Below are positions 39,949 through 53,300 of a stretch of DNA of 64,000 nt, piece by piece. The stretch comes from Auanema rhodensis (Eukaryota; Nematoda; Chromadorea; Rhabditida; Rhabditidae). The stretch is from the NCBI GenBank assembly GCA_964057225.1, contig CAXKVF010000077.1, positions 806,001 through 870,000 of the forward strand, read 5' to 3'. Positions within the stretch are counted from its first letter, which is position 1. The number at the start of each line of letters is the position of its first letter. Under the pieces are notes generated by a model. It was not told where the DNA came from. It did no database searches and saw only the letters and a program-made list of their open reading frames with translations. The position numbers were made by a program, and so were the translations under genes.

Positions 39949-41004
39949 AGTTACATACCAAGTGCACATCACGTGTACATTTAATTAGCATAAATTAAAG
40001 TTCACGTAAATTTCAAAGTCATGGTTACCATGAAGCAATATCAATAAAAATTTGTTTTTAGACTAATATGGACATGGGGAATCTAATTTTGAAAACCGCA
40101 TCTCTTTATCTTTCACGTGAAGCGAGTTACATACCAAGTGCACATCACGTGTACATTTAATTAGCATAAATTAAAGTTCACGTAAATTTCAAAGTCATGG
40201 TTACCATGAAGCAATATCAATAAAAATTTGTTTTTAGACTAATATGGACATGGGGAATCTAATTTTGAAAACCGCATCTCTTTATCTTTCACGTGAAGCG
40301 AGTTACATACCAAGTGCACATCACGTGTACATTTAATTAGCATAAATTAAAGTTCACGTAAATTTCAAAGTCATGGTTACCATGAACCAATATCAATAAA
40401 AATTTGTTTTTAGACTAATATGGACATGGGGAATCTAATTTTGAAAACCGCATCTCTTTATCTTTCACGTGAAGCGAGTTACATACCAAGTGCACATCAC
40501 GTGTACATTTAATTAGCATAAATTAAAGTTCACGTAAATTTCAAAGTCATGGTTACCATGAACCAATATCAATAAAAATTTGTTTTTAGACTAATATGGA
40601 CATGGGGAATCTAATTTTGAAAACCGCATCTCTTTATCTTTCACGTGAAGCGAGTTACATACCAAGTGCACATCACGTGTACATTTAATTAGCATAAATT
40701 AAAGTTCACGTAAATTTCAAAGTCATGGTTACCATGAAGCAATATCAATAAAAATTTGTTTTTAGACTAATATGGACATGGGGAATCTAATTTTGAAAAC
40801 CGCATCTCTTTATCTTTCACGTGAAGCGAGTTACATACCAAGTGCACATCACGTGTACATTTAATTAGCATAAATTAAAGTTCACGTAAATTTCAAAGTC
40901 ATGGTTACCATGCACCAATATCAATAAAAATTTGTTTTTAGACTAATATGGACATGGGGAATCTAATTTTGAAAACCGCATCTCTTTATCTTTCACGTGA
41001 AGCG

Positions 41005-42060
41005 AGTTACATACCAAGTGCACATCACGTGTACATTTAATTAGCATAAATTAAAGTTCACGTAAATTTCAAAGTCATGGTTACCATGAAGCAATATCAA
41101 TAAAAATTTGTTTTTAGACTAATATGGACATGGGGAATCTAATTTTGGAAACCGCGTCTCTTTATCTTTCACGTGAAGCGAGTTACATACCAAGTGCACA
41201 TCACGTGTACATTTAATTAGCATAAATTAAAGTTCACGTAAATTTCAAAGTCATGGTTACCATGAACCAATATCAATAAAAATTTGTTTTTAGACTAATA
41301 TGGACATGGGGAATCTAATTTTGAAAACCGCATCTCTTTATCTTTCACGTGAAGCGAGTTACATACCAAGTGCACATCACGTGTACATTTAATTAGCATA
41401 AATTAAAGTTCACGTAAATTTCAAAGTCATGGTTACCATGAACCAATATCAATAAAAATTTGTTTTTAGACTAATATGGACATGGGGAATCTAATTTTGA
41501 AAACCGCATCTCTTTATCTTTCACGTGAAGCGAGTTACATACCAAGTGCACATCACGTGTACATTTAATTAGCATAAATTAAAGTTCACGTAAATTTCAA
41601 AGTCATGGTTACCATGAAGCAATATCAATAAAAATTTGTTTTTAGACTAATATGGACATGGGGAATCTAATTTTGAAAACCGCATCTCTTTATCTTTCAC
41701 GTGAAGCGAGTTACATACCAAGTGCACATCACGTGTACATTTAATTAGCATAAATTAAAGTTCACGTAAATTTCAAAGTCATGGTTACCATGAAGCAATA
41801 TCAATAAAAATTTGTTTTTAGACTAATATGGACATGGGGAATCTAATTTTGGAAACCGCGTCTCTTTATCTTTCACGTGAAGCGAGTTACATACCAAGTG
41901 CACATCACGTGTACATTTAATTAGCATAAATTAAAGTTCACGTAAATTTCAAAGTCATGGTTACCATGAACCAATATCAATAAAAATTTGTTTTTAGACT
42001 AATATGGACATGGGGAATCTAATTTTGAAAACCGCATCTCTTTATTTTTCACGTGAAGCG
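41005..42060. repeat. 4-monomer offset repeat with TTGGAAACCGCGTC marker
   Basis: The double variant TTTTGGAAACCGCGTCTC appears only at 41148 and 41852, 704 bp apart (4 x 176). The marker gains a CpG compared with the consensus CCGCATC. Surrounding subtypes (AAG, AAC, AAC, AAG, AAG) are consistent with a small tandem step. Confidence 0.8.
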
Positions 42061-43996
42061 AGTTACATACCAAGTGCACATCACGTGTACATTTAATTAG
42101 CATAAATTAAAGTTCACGTAAATTTCAAAGTCATGGTTACCATGAACCAATATCAATAAAAATTTGTTTTTAGACTAATATGGACATGGGGAATCTAATT
42201 TTGAAAACCGCATCTCTTTATCTTTCACGTGAAGCGAGTTACATACCAAGTGCACATCACGTGTACATTTAATTAGCATAAATTAAAGTTCACGTAAATT
42301 TCAAAGTCATGGTTACCATGAACTAATATCAATAAAAATTCGTTTTTAGACTAATATGGACATGGGGAATCTAATTTTGAAAACCGCATCTCTTTATCTT
42401 TCACGTGAAGCGAGTTACATACCAAGTGCACATCACGTGTACATTTAATTAGCATAAATTAAAGTTCACGTAAATTTCAAAGTCATGGTTACCATGAAGC
42501 AATATCAATAAAAATTTGTTTTTAGACTAATATGGACATGGGGAATCTAATTTTGAAAACCGCATCTCTTTATCTTTCACGTGAAGCGAGTTACATACCA
42601 AGTGCACATCACGTGTACATTTAATTAGCATAAATTAAAGTTCACGTAAATTTCAAAGTCATGGTTACCATGAACCAATATCAATAAAAATTTGTTTTTA
42701 GACTAATATGGACATGGGGAATCTAATTTTGAAAACCGCATCTCTTTATCTTTCACGTGAAGCGAGTTACATACCAAGTGCACATCACGTGTACATTTAA
42801 TTAGCATAAATTAAAGTTCACGTAAATTTCAAAGTCATGGTTACCATGAAGCAATATCAATAAAAATTTGTTTTTAGACTAATATGGACATGGGGAATCT
42901 AATTGTGAAAACCGCATCTCTTTATCTTTCACGTGAAGCGAGTTACATACAAAGTGCACATCACGTGTACATTTAATTAGCATAAATTAAAGTTCACGTA
43001 AATTTCAAAGTCATGGTTACCATGCACCAATATCAATAAAAATTTGTTTTTAGACTAATATGGACATGGGGAATCTAATTTTGAAAACCGCATCTCTTTA
43101 TCTTTCACGTGAAGCGAGTTACATACCAAGTGCACATCACGTGTACATTTAATTAGCATAAATTAAAGTTCACGTAAATTTCAAAGTCATGGTTACCATG
43201 AAGCAATATCAATAAAAATTTGTTTTTAGACTAATATGGACATGGGGAATCTAATTTTGAAAACCGCATCTCTTTATCTTTCACGTGAAGCGAGTTACAT
43301 ACCAAGTGCACATCACGTGTACATTTAATTAGCATAAATTAAAGTTCACGTAAATTTCAAAGTCATGGTTACCATGAACCAATATCAATAAAAATTTGTT
43401 TTTAGAATAATATGGACATGGGGAATCTAATTTTGAAAACCGCATCTCTTCATCTTTCACGTGAAGCGAGTTACATACCAAGTGCACATCACGTGTACAT
43501 TTAATTAGCATAAATTAAAGTTCACGTAAATTTCAAAGTCATGGTTACCATGAACCAATATCAATAAAAATTTGTTTTTAGACTAATATGGACATGGGGA
43601 ATCTAATTTTGAAAACCGCATCTCTTTATCTTTCACGTGAAGCGAGTTACATACCAAGTGCACATCACGTGTACATTTAATTAGCATAAATTAAAGTTCA
43701 CGTAAATTTCAAAGTCATGGTTACCATGAAGCAATATCAATAAAAATTTGTTTTTAGACTAATATGGACATGGGGAATCTAATTTTGAAAACCGCATCTC
43801 TTTATTTTTCACGTGAAGCGAGTTACATACCAAGTGCACATCACGTGTGCATTTAATTAGCATTAATTAAAGTTCACGTAAATTTCAAAGTCATGGTTAC
43901 CATGAACCAATATCAATAAAAATTTGTTTTTAGACTAATATGGACATGGGGAATCTAATTTTGAAAACCGCATCTCTTTATTTTTCACGTGAAGCG

Positions 43997-46900
43997 AGTT
44001 ACATACCAAGTGCACATCACGTGTACATTTAATTAGCATAAATTAAAGTTCACGTAAATTTCAAAGTCATGGTTACCATGAACTAATATCAATAAAAATT
44101 TGTTTTTAGACTAATATGGACATGGGGAATCTAATTTTGAAAACCGCATCTCTTTATCTTTCACGTGAAGCGAGTTACATACCAAGTGCACATCACGTGT
44201 ACATTTAATTAGCATAAATTAAAGTTCACGTAAATTTCAAAGTCATGGTTACCATGAAGCAATATCAATAAAAATTTGTTTTTAGACTAATATGGACATG
44301 GGGAATCTAATTTTGAAAACCGCATCTCTTTATCTTTCACGTGAAGCGAGTTACATACCAAGTGCACATCACGTGTACATTTAATTAGCATAAATTAAAG
44401 TTCACGTAAAATTCAAAGTCATGGTTACCATGAACCAATATCAATAAAAATTTGTTTTTAGACTAATATGGACATGGGGAATCTAATTTTGAAAACCGCA
44501 TCTCTTTATCTTTCACGTGAAGCGAGTTACATACCAAGTGCACATCACGTGTACATTTAATTAGCATAAATTAAAAATCACGTAAATTTCAAAGTCATGG
44601 TTACCATGAAGCAATATCAATAAAAATTTGTTTTTAGACTAATATGGACATGGGGAATCTAATTTTGAAAACCGCATCTCTTTATCTTTCACGTGAAGCG
44701 AGTTACATACCAAGTGCACATCACGTGTACATTTAATTAGCATAAATTAAAGTTCACGTAAATTTCAAAGTCATGGTTACCATGAACCAATATCAATAAA
44801 AATTTGTTTTTAGACTAATATGGACATGGGGAATCTAATTTTGAAAACCGCATCTCTTTATTTTTCACGTGAAGCGAGTTACATACCAAGTGCACATCAC
44901 GTGTACATTTAATTAGCATAAATTAAAGTTCACGTAAATTTCAAAGTCATGGTTACCATGAACCAATATCAATAAAAATTTGTTTTTAGACTAATATGGA
45001 CATGGGGAATCTAATTTTGAAAACCGCATCTCTTTATCTTTCACGTGAAGCGAGTTACATACCAAGTGCACATCACGTGTACATTTAATTAGCATAAATT
45101 AAAGTTCACGTAAATTTCAAAGTCATGGTTACCATGAACTAATATCAATAAAAATTCGTTTTTAGACTATTATGGACATGGGGAATCTAATTTTGAAAAC
45201 CGCATCTCTTTATCTTTCACGTGAAGCGAGTTACATACCAAGTGCACATCACGTGTACATTTAATTAGCATAAATTAAAGTTCACGTAAATTTCAAAGTC
45301 ATGGTTACCATGAACCAATATCAATAAAAATTTGTTTTTAGACTAATATGGACATGGGGAATCTAATTTTGAAAACCGCATCTCTTTATCTTTCACGTGA
45401 ATCGAGTTACATACCAAGTGCACATCACGTGTACATTTAATTAGCATAAATTAAAGTTCACGTAAATTTCAAAGTCATGGTTACCATGAAGCAATATCAA
45501 TAAAAATTTGTTTTTAGACTAATATGGACATGGGGAATCTAATTTTGAAAACCGCATCTCTTTATCTTTCACGTGAAGCGAGTTACATACCAAGTGCACA
45601 TCACGTGTACATTTAATTAGCATAAATTAAAGTTCACGTAAATTTCAAAGTCATGGTTACCATGAAGCAATATCAATAAAAATTTGTTTTTAGACTAATA
45701 TGGACATGGGGAATCTAATTTTGAAAACCGCATCTCTTTATCTTTCACGTGAAGCGAGTTACATACCAAGTGCACATCACGTGTACATTTAATTAGCATA
45801 AATTAAAGTTCACGTAAATTTCAAAGTCATGGTTACCATGAACCAATATCAATAAAAATTTGTTCTTAGACTAATATGGACATGGAAAATCTAATTTTGA
45901 AAACCGCATCTCTTTATCTTTCACGTGAAGCGAGTTACATACCAAGTGCACATCACGTGTACATTTAATTAGCATAAATTAAAGTTCACGTAAATTTCAA
46001 AGTCATGGTTACCATGAACCAATATCAATAAAAATTTGTTTTTAGACTAATATGGACATGGGGAATCTAATTTTGAAAACCGCATCTCTTTATCTTTCAC
46101 GTGAAGCGAGTTACATACCAAGTGCACATCACGTGTACATTTAATTAGCATAAATTAAAGTTCACGTAAATTTCAAAGTCATGGTTACCATGAAGCAATA
46201 TCAATAAAAATTTGTTTTTAGACTAATATGGACATGGGGAATCTAATTGTGAAAACCGCATCTCTTTATCTTTCACGTGAAGCGAGTTACATACCAAGTG
46301 CACATCACGTGTACATTTAATTAGCATAAATTAAAGTTCACGTAAATTTCAAAGTCATGGTTACCATGCACCAATATCAATAAAAATTTGTTTTTAGACT
46401 AATATGGACATGGGGAATCTAATTTTGAAAACCGCATCTCTTTATCTTTCACGTGAAGCGAGTTACATACCAAGTGCACATCACGTGTACATTTAATTAG
46501 CATAAATTAAAGTTCACGTAAATTTCAAAGTCATGGTTACCATGAAGCAATATCAATAAAAATTTGTTTTTAGACTAATATGGACATGGGGAATCTAATT
46601 TTGAAAACCGCATCTCTTTATCTTTCACGTGAAGCGAGTTACATACCAAGTGCACATCACGTGTACATTTAATTAGCATAAATTAAAGTTCACGTAAATT
46701 TCAAAGTCATGGTTACCATGAAGCAATATCAATAAAAATTTGGTTTTAGACTAATATGGACATGGGGAATCTAATTTTGAAAACCGCATCTCTTTATCTT
46801 TCACGTGAAGCGAGTTACATACCAAGTGCACATCACGTGTACATTTAATTAGCATAAATTAAAGTTCACGTAAATTTCAAAGTCATGGTTACCATGAACC

Positions 46901-49900
46901 AATATCAATAAAAATTTGTTTTTAGACTAATATGGACATGGGGAATCTAATTTTGAAAACCGCATCTCTTTATTTTTCACGTGAAGCGAGTTACATACCA
47001 AGTGCACATCACGTGTACATTTAATTAGCATAAATTAAAGTTCACGTAAATTTCAAAGTCATGGTTACCATGAACCAATATCAACAAAAATTTGTTTTTA
47101 GACTAATATGGACATGGGGAATCTAATTTTGAAAACCGCATCTCTTTATCTTTCACGTGAAGCGAGTTACATACCAAGTGCACATCACGTGTACATTTAA
47201 TTAGCATAAATTAAAGTTCACGTAAATTTCAAAGTCATGGTTACCATGAACTAATATCAATAAAAATTTGTTTTTAGACTAATATGGACATGGGGAATCT
47301 AATTTTGAAAACCGCATCTCTTTATCTTTCACGTGAAGCGAGTTACATACCAAGTGCACATCACGTGTACATTTAATTAGCATAAATTAAAGTTCACGTA
47401 AATTTCAAAGTCATGGTTACCATGAAGCAATATCAATAAAAATTTGTTTTTAGACTAATATGGACATGGGGAATCTAATTTTGAAAACCGCATCTCTTTA
47501 TCTTTCACGTGAAGCGAGTTACATACCAAGTGCACATCACGTGTACATTTAATTAGCATAAATTAAAGTTCACGTAAAATTCAAAGTCATGGTTACCATG
47601 AACCAATATCAATAAAAATTTGTTTTTAGACTAATATGGACATGGGGAATCTAATTTTGAAAACCGCATCTCTTTATCTTTCACGTGAAGCGAGTTACAT
47701 ACCAAGTGCACATCACGTGTACATTTAATTAGCATAAATTAAAAATCACGTAAATTTCAAAGTCATGGTTACCATGAAGCAATATCAATAAAAATTTGTT
47801 TTTAGACTAATATGGACATGGGGAATCTAATTTTGAAAACCGCATCTCTTTATCTTTCACGTGAAGCGAGTTACATACCAAGTGCACATCACGTGTACAT
47901 TTAATTAGCATAAATTAAAGTTCACGTAAATTTCAAAGTCATGGTTACCATGAACCAATATCAATAAAAATTTGTTTTTAGACTAATATGGACATGGGGA
48001 ATCTAATTTTGAAAACCGCATCTCTTTATTTTTCACGTGAAGCGAGTTACATACCAAGTGCACATCACGTGTACATTTACTTAGCATAAATTAAAGTTCA
48101 CGTAAATTTCAAAGTCATGGTTACCATGAACCAATATCAATAAAAATTTGTTTTTAGACTAATATGGACATGGGGAATCTAATTTTGAAAACCGCATCTC
48201 TTTATCTTTCACGTGAAGCGAGTTACATACCAAGTGCACATCACGTGTACATTTAATTAGCATAAATTAAAGTTCACGTAAATTTCAAAGTCATGGTTAC
48301 CATGAACTAATATCAATAAAAATTCGTTTTTAGACTATTATGGACATGGGGAATCTAATTTTGAAAACCGCATCTCTTTATCTTTCACGTGAAGCGAGTT
48401 ACATACCAAGTGCACATCACGTGTACATTTAATTAGCATAAATTAAAGTTCACGTAAATTTCAAAGTCATGGTTACCATGAACCAATATCAATAAAAATT
48501 TGTTTTTAGACTAATATGGACATGGGGAATCTAATTTTGAAAACCGCATCTCTTTATCTTTCACGTGAATCGAGTTACATACCAAGTGCACATCACGTGT
48601 ACATTTAATTAGCATAAATTAAAGTTCACGTAAATTTCAAAGTCATGGTTACCATGAAGCAATATCAATAAAAATTTGTTTTTAGACTAATATGGACATG
48701 GGGAATCTAATTTTGAAAACCGCATCTCTTTATCTTTCACGTGAAGCGAGTTACATACCAAGTGCACATCACGTGTACATTTAATTAGCATAAATTAAAG
48801 TTCACGTAAATTTCAAAGTCATGGTTACCATGAAGCAATATCAATAAAAATTTGTTTTTAGACTAATATGGACATGGGGAATCTAATTTTGAAAACCGCA
48901 TCTCTTTATCTTTCACGTGAAGCGAGTTACATACCAAGTGCACATCACGTGTACATTTAATTAGCATAAATTAAAGTTCACGTAAATTTCAAAGTCATGG
49001 TTACCATGAACCAATATCAATAAAAATTTGTTCTTAGACTAATATGGACATGGGGAATCTAATTTTGAAAACCGCATCTCTTTATCTTTCACGTGAAGCG
49101 AGTTACATACCAAGTGCACATCACGTGTACATTTAATTAGCATAAATTAAAGTTCACGTAAATTTCAAAGTCATGGTTACCATGAACCAATATCAATAAA
49201 AATTTGTTTTTAGACTAATATGGACATGGGGAATCTAATTTTGAAAACCGCATCTCTTTATCTTTCACGTGAAGCGAGTTACATACCAAGTGCACATCAC
49301 GTGTACATTTAATTAGCATAAATTAAAGTTCACGTAAATTTCAAAGTCATGGTTACCATGGAGCAATATCAATAAAAATTTGTTTTTAGACTAATATGGA
49401 CATGGGGAATCTAATTGTGAAAACCGCATCTCTTTATCTTTCACGTGAAGCGAGTTACATACCAAGTGCACATCACGTGTACATTTAATTAGCATAAATT
49501 AAAGTTCACGTAAATTTCAAAGTCATGGTTACCATGCACCAATATCAATAAAAATTTGTTTTTAGACTAATATGGACATGGGGAATCTAATTTTGAAAAC
49601 CGCATCTCTTTATCTTTCACGTGAAGCGAGTTACATACCAAGTGCACATCACGTGTACATTTAATTAGCATAAATTAAAGTTCACGTAAATTTCAAAGTC
49701 ATGGTTACCATGAAGCAATATCAATAAAAATTTGTTTTTAGACTAATATGGACATGGGGAATCTAATTTTGAAAACCGCATCTCTTTATCTTTCACGTGA
49801 AGCGAGTTACATACCAAGTGCACATCACGTGTACATTTAATTAGCATAAATTAAAGTTCACGTAAATTTCAAAGTCATGGTTACCATGAAGCAATATCAA

Positions 49901-50332
49901 TAAAAATTTGGTTTTAGACTAATATGGACATGGGGAATCTAATTTTGAAAACCGCATCTCTTTATCTTTCACGTGAAGCGAGTTACATACCAAGTGCACA
50001 TCACGTGTACATTTAATTAGCATAAATTAAAGTTCACGTAAATTTCAAAGTCATGGTTACCATGAACCAATATCAATAAAAATTTGTTTTTAGACTAATA
50101 TGGACATGGGGAATCTAATTTTGAAAACCGCATCTCTTTATTTTTCACGTGAAGCGAGTTAAATACCAAGTGCACATCACGTGTACATTTAATTAGCATA
50201 AATTAAAGTTCACGTAAATTTCAAAGTCATGGTTACCATGAACCAATATCAATAAAAATTTGTTTTTAGACTAATATGGACATGGGGAATCTAATTTTGA
50301 AAACCGCATCTCTTTATCTTTCACGTGAAGCG
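43997..50332. repeat. Adjacent 18-monomer tandem duplication, 2 x 3168 bp, nearly identical
   Basis: Copy 1 is 43997-47164 and copy 2 is 47165-50332. Markers in register are AACTAATATC (about 44080 and 47248), AAATTCAAAG (44410 and 47578), AAAAATCACG (44573 and 47741), ACTATTATGG (45166 and 48334), GTGAATCGAG (45402 and 48570), TGTTCTTAG (45863 and 49031), AATTGTGAAAAC (46249 and 49417) and TTTGGTTTTAG (46741 and 49909). The differences I found by eye are six: 45886-45887, 47085, 48080, 49361 and 50162. That is about 99.8% identity, the clearest recent duplication in the window. The AATTGTG marker also occurs 19 monomers earlier at 42905. Confidence 0.93.
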
Positions 50333-53300
50333 AGTTACATACCAAGTGCACATCACGTGTACATTTAATTAGCATAAATTAAAGTTCACGTAAATTTCAA
50401 AGTCATGGTTACCATGAAGCAATATCAATAAAAATTTGGTTTTAGACTAATATGGACATGGGGAATCTAATTTTGAAAACCGCATCTCTTTATCTTTCAC
50501 GTGAAGCGAGTTACATACCAAGTGCACATCACGTGTACATTTAATTAGCATAAATTAAAGTTCACGTAAATTTCAAAGTCATGGTTACCATGAAGCAATA
50601 TCAATAAAAATTTGTTTTTAGACTAATATGGACATGGGGAATCTAATTTTGAAAACCGCATCTCTTTATCTTTCACGTGAAGCGAGTTACATACCAAGTG
50701 CACATCACGTGTACATTTAATTAGCATAAATTAAAGTTCACGTAAATTTCAAAGTCATGGTTACCATGAACCAATATCAATAAAAATTCGTTTTTAGACT
50801 AATATGGACATGGGGAATCTAATTTTGAAAACCGCATCTCTTTATTTTTCACGTGAAGCGAGTTACATACCAAGTGCACATCACGTGTACATTTAATTAG
50901 CATAAATTAAAGTTCACGTAAATTTCAAAGTCATGGTTACCATGAACCAATATCAATAAAAATTTGTTTTTAGACTAATATGGACATGGGGAATCTAATT
51001 TTGAAAACCGCATCTCTTTATCTTTCACGTGAAGCGAGTTACATACCAAGTGCACATCACGTGTACATTTAATTAGCATAAATTAAAGTTCACGTAAATT
51101 TCAAAGTCATGGTTACCATGAACTAATATCAATAAAAATTCGTTTTTAGACTAATATGGACATGGGGAATCTAATTTTGAAAACCGCATCTCTTTATCTT
51201 TCACGTGAAGCGAGTTACATACCAAGTGCACATCACGTGTACATTTAATTAGCATAAATTAAAGTTCACGTAAATTTCAAAGTCATGGTTACCATGAAGC
51301 AATATCAATAAAAATTTGTTTTTAGACTAATATGGACATGGGGAATCTAATTTTGAAAACCGCATCTCTTTATCTTTCACGTGAAGCGAGTTACATACCA
51401 AGTGCACATCACGTGTACATTTAATTAGCATAAATTAAAGTTCACGTAAATTTCAAAGTCATGGTTACCATGAACCAATATCAATAAAAATTTGTTTTTA
51501 GACTAATATGGACATGGGGAATCTAATTTTGAAAACCGCATCTCTTTATCTTTCACGTGAAGCGAGTTACATACCAAGTGCACATCACGTGTACATTTAA
51601 TTAGCATAAATTAAAGTTCACGTAAATTTCAAAGTCATGGTTACCATGAACCAATATCAATAAAAATTCGTTTTTAGACTAATATGGACATGGGGAATCT
51701 AATTTTGAAAACCGCATCTCTTTATTTTTCACGTGAAGCGAGTTACATACCAAGTGCACATCACGTGTACATTTAATTAGCATAAATTAAAGTTCACGTA
51801 AATTTCAAAGTCATGGTTACCATGAACCAATATCAATAAAAATTTGTTTTTAGACTAATATGGACATGGGGAATCTAATTTTGAAAACCGCATCTCTTTA
51901 TCTTTCACGTGAAGCGAGTTACATACCAAGTGCACATCACGTGTACATTTAATTAGCATAAATTAAAGTTCACGTAAATTTCAAAGTCATGGTTACCATG
52001 AACTAATATCAATAAAAATTCGTTTTTAGACTAATATGGACATGGGGAATCTAATTTTGAAAACCGCATCTCTTTATCTTTCACGTGAAGCGAGTTACAT
52101 ACCAAGTGCACATCACGTGTACATTTAATTAGCATAAATTAAAGTTCACGTAAATTTCAAAGTCATGGTTACCATGAAGCAATATCAATAAAAATTTGTT
52201 TTTAGACTAATATGGACATGGGGAATCTAATTTTGAAAACCGCATCTCTTTATCTTTCACGTGAAGCGAGTTACATACCAAGTGCACATCACGTGTACAT
52301 TTAATTAGCATAAATTAAAGTTCACGTAAATTTCAAAGTCATGGTTACCATGAACCAATATCAATAAAAATTTGTTTTTAGACTAATATGGACATGGGGA
52401 ATCTAATTTTGAAAACCGCATCTCTTTATCTTTCACGTGAAGCGAGTTACATACCAAGTGCACATCACGTGTACATTTAATTAGCATAAATTAAAGTTCA
52501 CGTAAATTTCAAAGTCATGGTTACCATGAAGCAATATCAATAAAAATTTGTTTTTAGACTAATATGGACATGGGGAATCTAATTTTGAAAACCGCATCTC
52601 TTTATCTTTCACGTGAAGCGAGTTACATACCAAGTGCACATCACGTGTACATTTAATTAGCATAAATTAAAGTTCACGTAAATTTCAAAGTCATGGTTAC
52701 CATGAACCAATATCAATAAAAATTTGTTTTTAGACTAATATGGACATGGGGAATCTAATTTTGAAAACCGCATCTCTTTATTTTTCACGTGAAGCGAGTT
52801 ACATACCAAGTGCACATCACGTGTACATTTAATTAGCATAAATTAAAGTTCACGTAAATTTCAAAGTCATGGTTACCATGAACCAATATCAATAAAAATT
52901 TGTTTTTAGACTAATATGGACATGGGGAATCTAATTTTGAAAACCGCATCTCTTTATCTTTCACGTGAAGCGAGTTACATACCAAGTGCACATCACGTGT
53001 ACATTTAATTAGCATAAATTAAAGTTCACGTAAATTTCAAAGTCATGGTTACCATGAAGCAATATCAATAAAAATTTGTTTTTAGACTAATATGGACATG
53101 GGGAATCTAATTTTGAAAACCGCATCTCTTTATCTTTCACGTGAAGCGAGTTACATACCAAGTGCACATCACGTGTACATTTAATTAGCATAAATTAAAG
53201 TTCACGTAAATTTCAAAGTCATGGTTACCATGAAGCAATATCAATAAAAATTTGTTTTTAGACTAATATGGACATGGGGAATCTAATTTTGAAAACCGCA

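Noticed and set aside
43329-43511. Second open reading frame of 60 codons on the minus strand, almost the same peptide
   Set aside because: It lies exactly 34 monomers (5984 bp) after the first and is opened by other chance changes (AGAATAATATGG near 43407 and CTTCATC near 43450). The similarity of the two peptides is the similarity of the repeats, not evidence of protein conservation.
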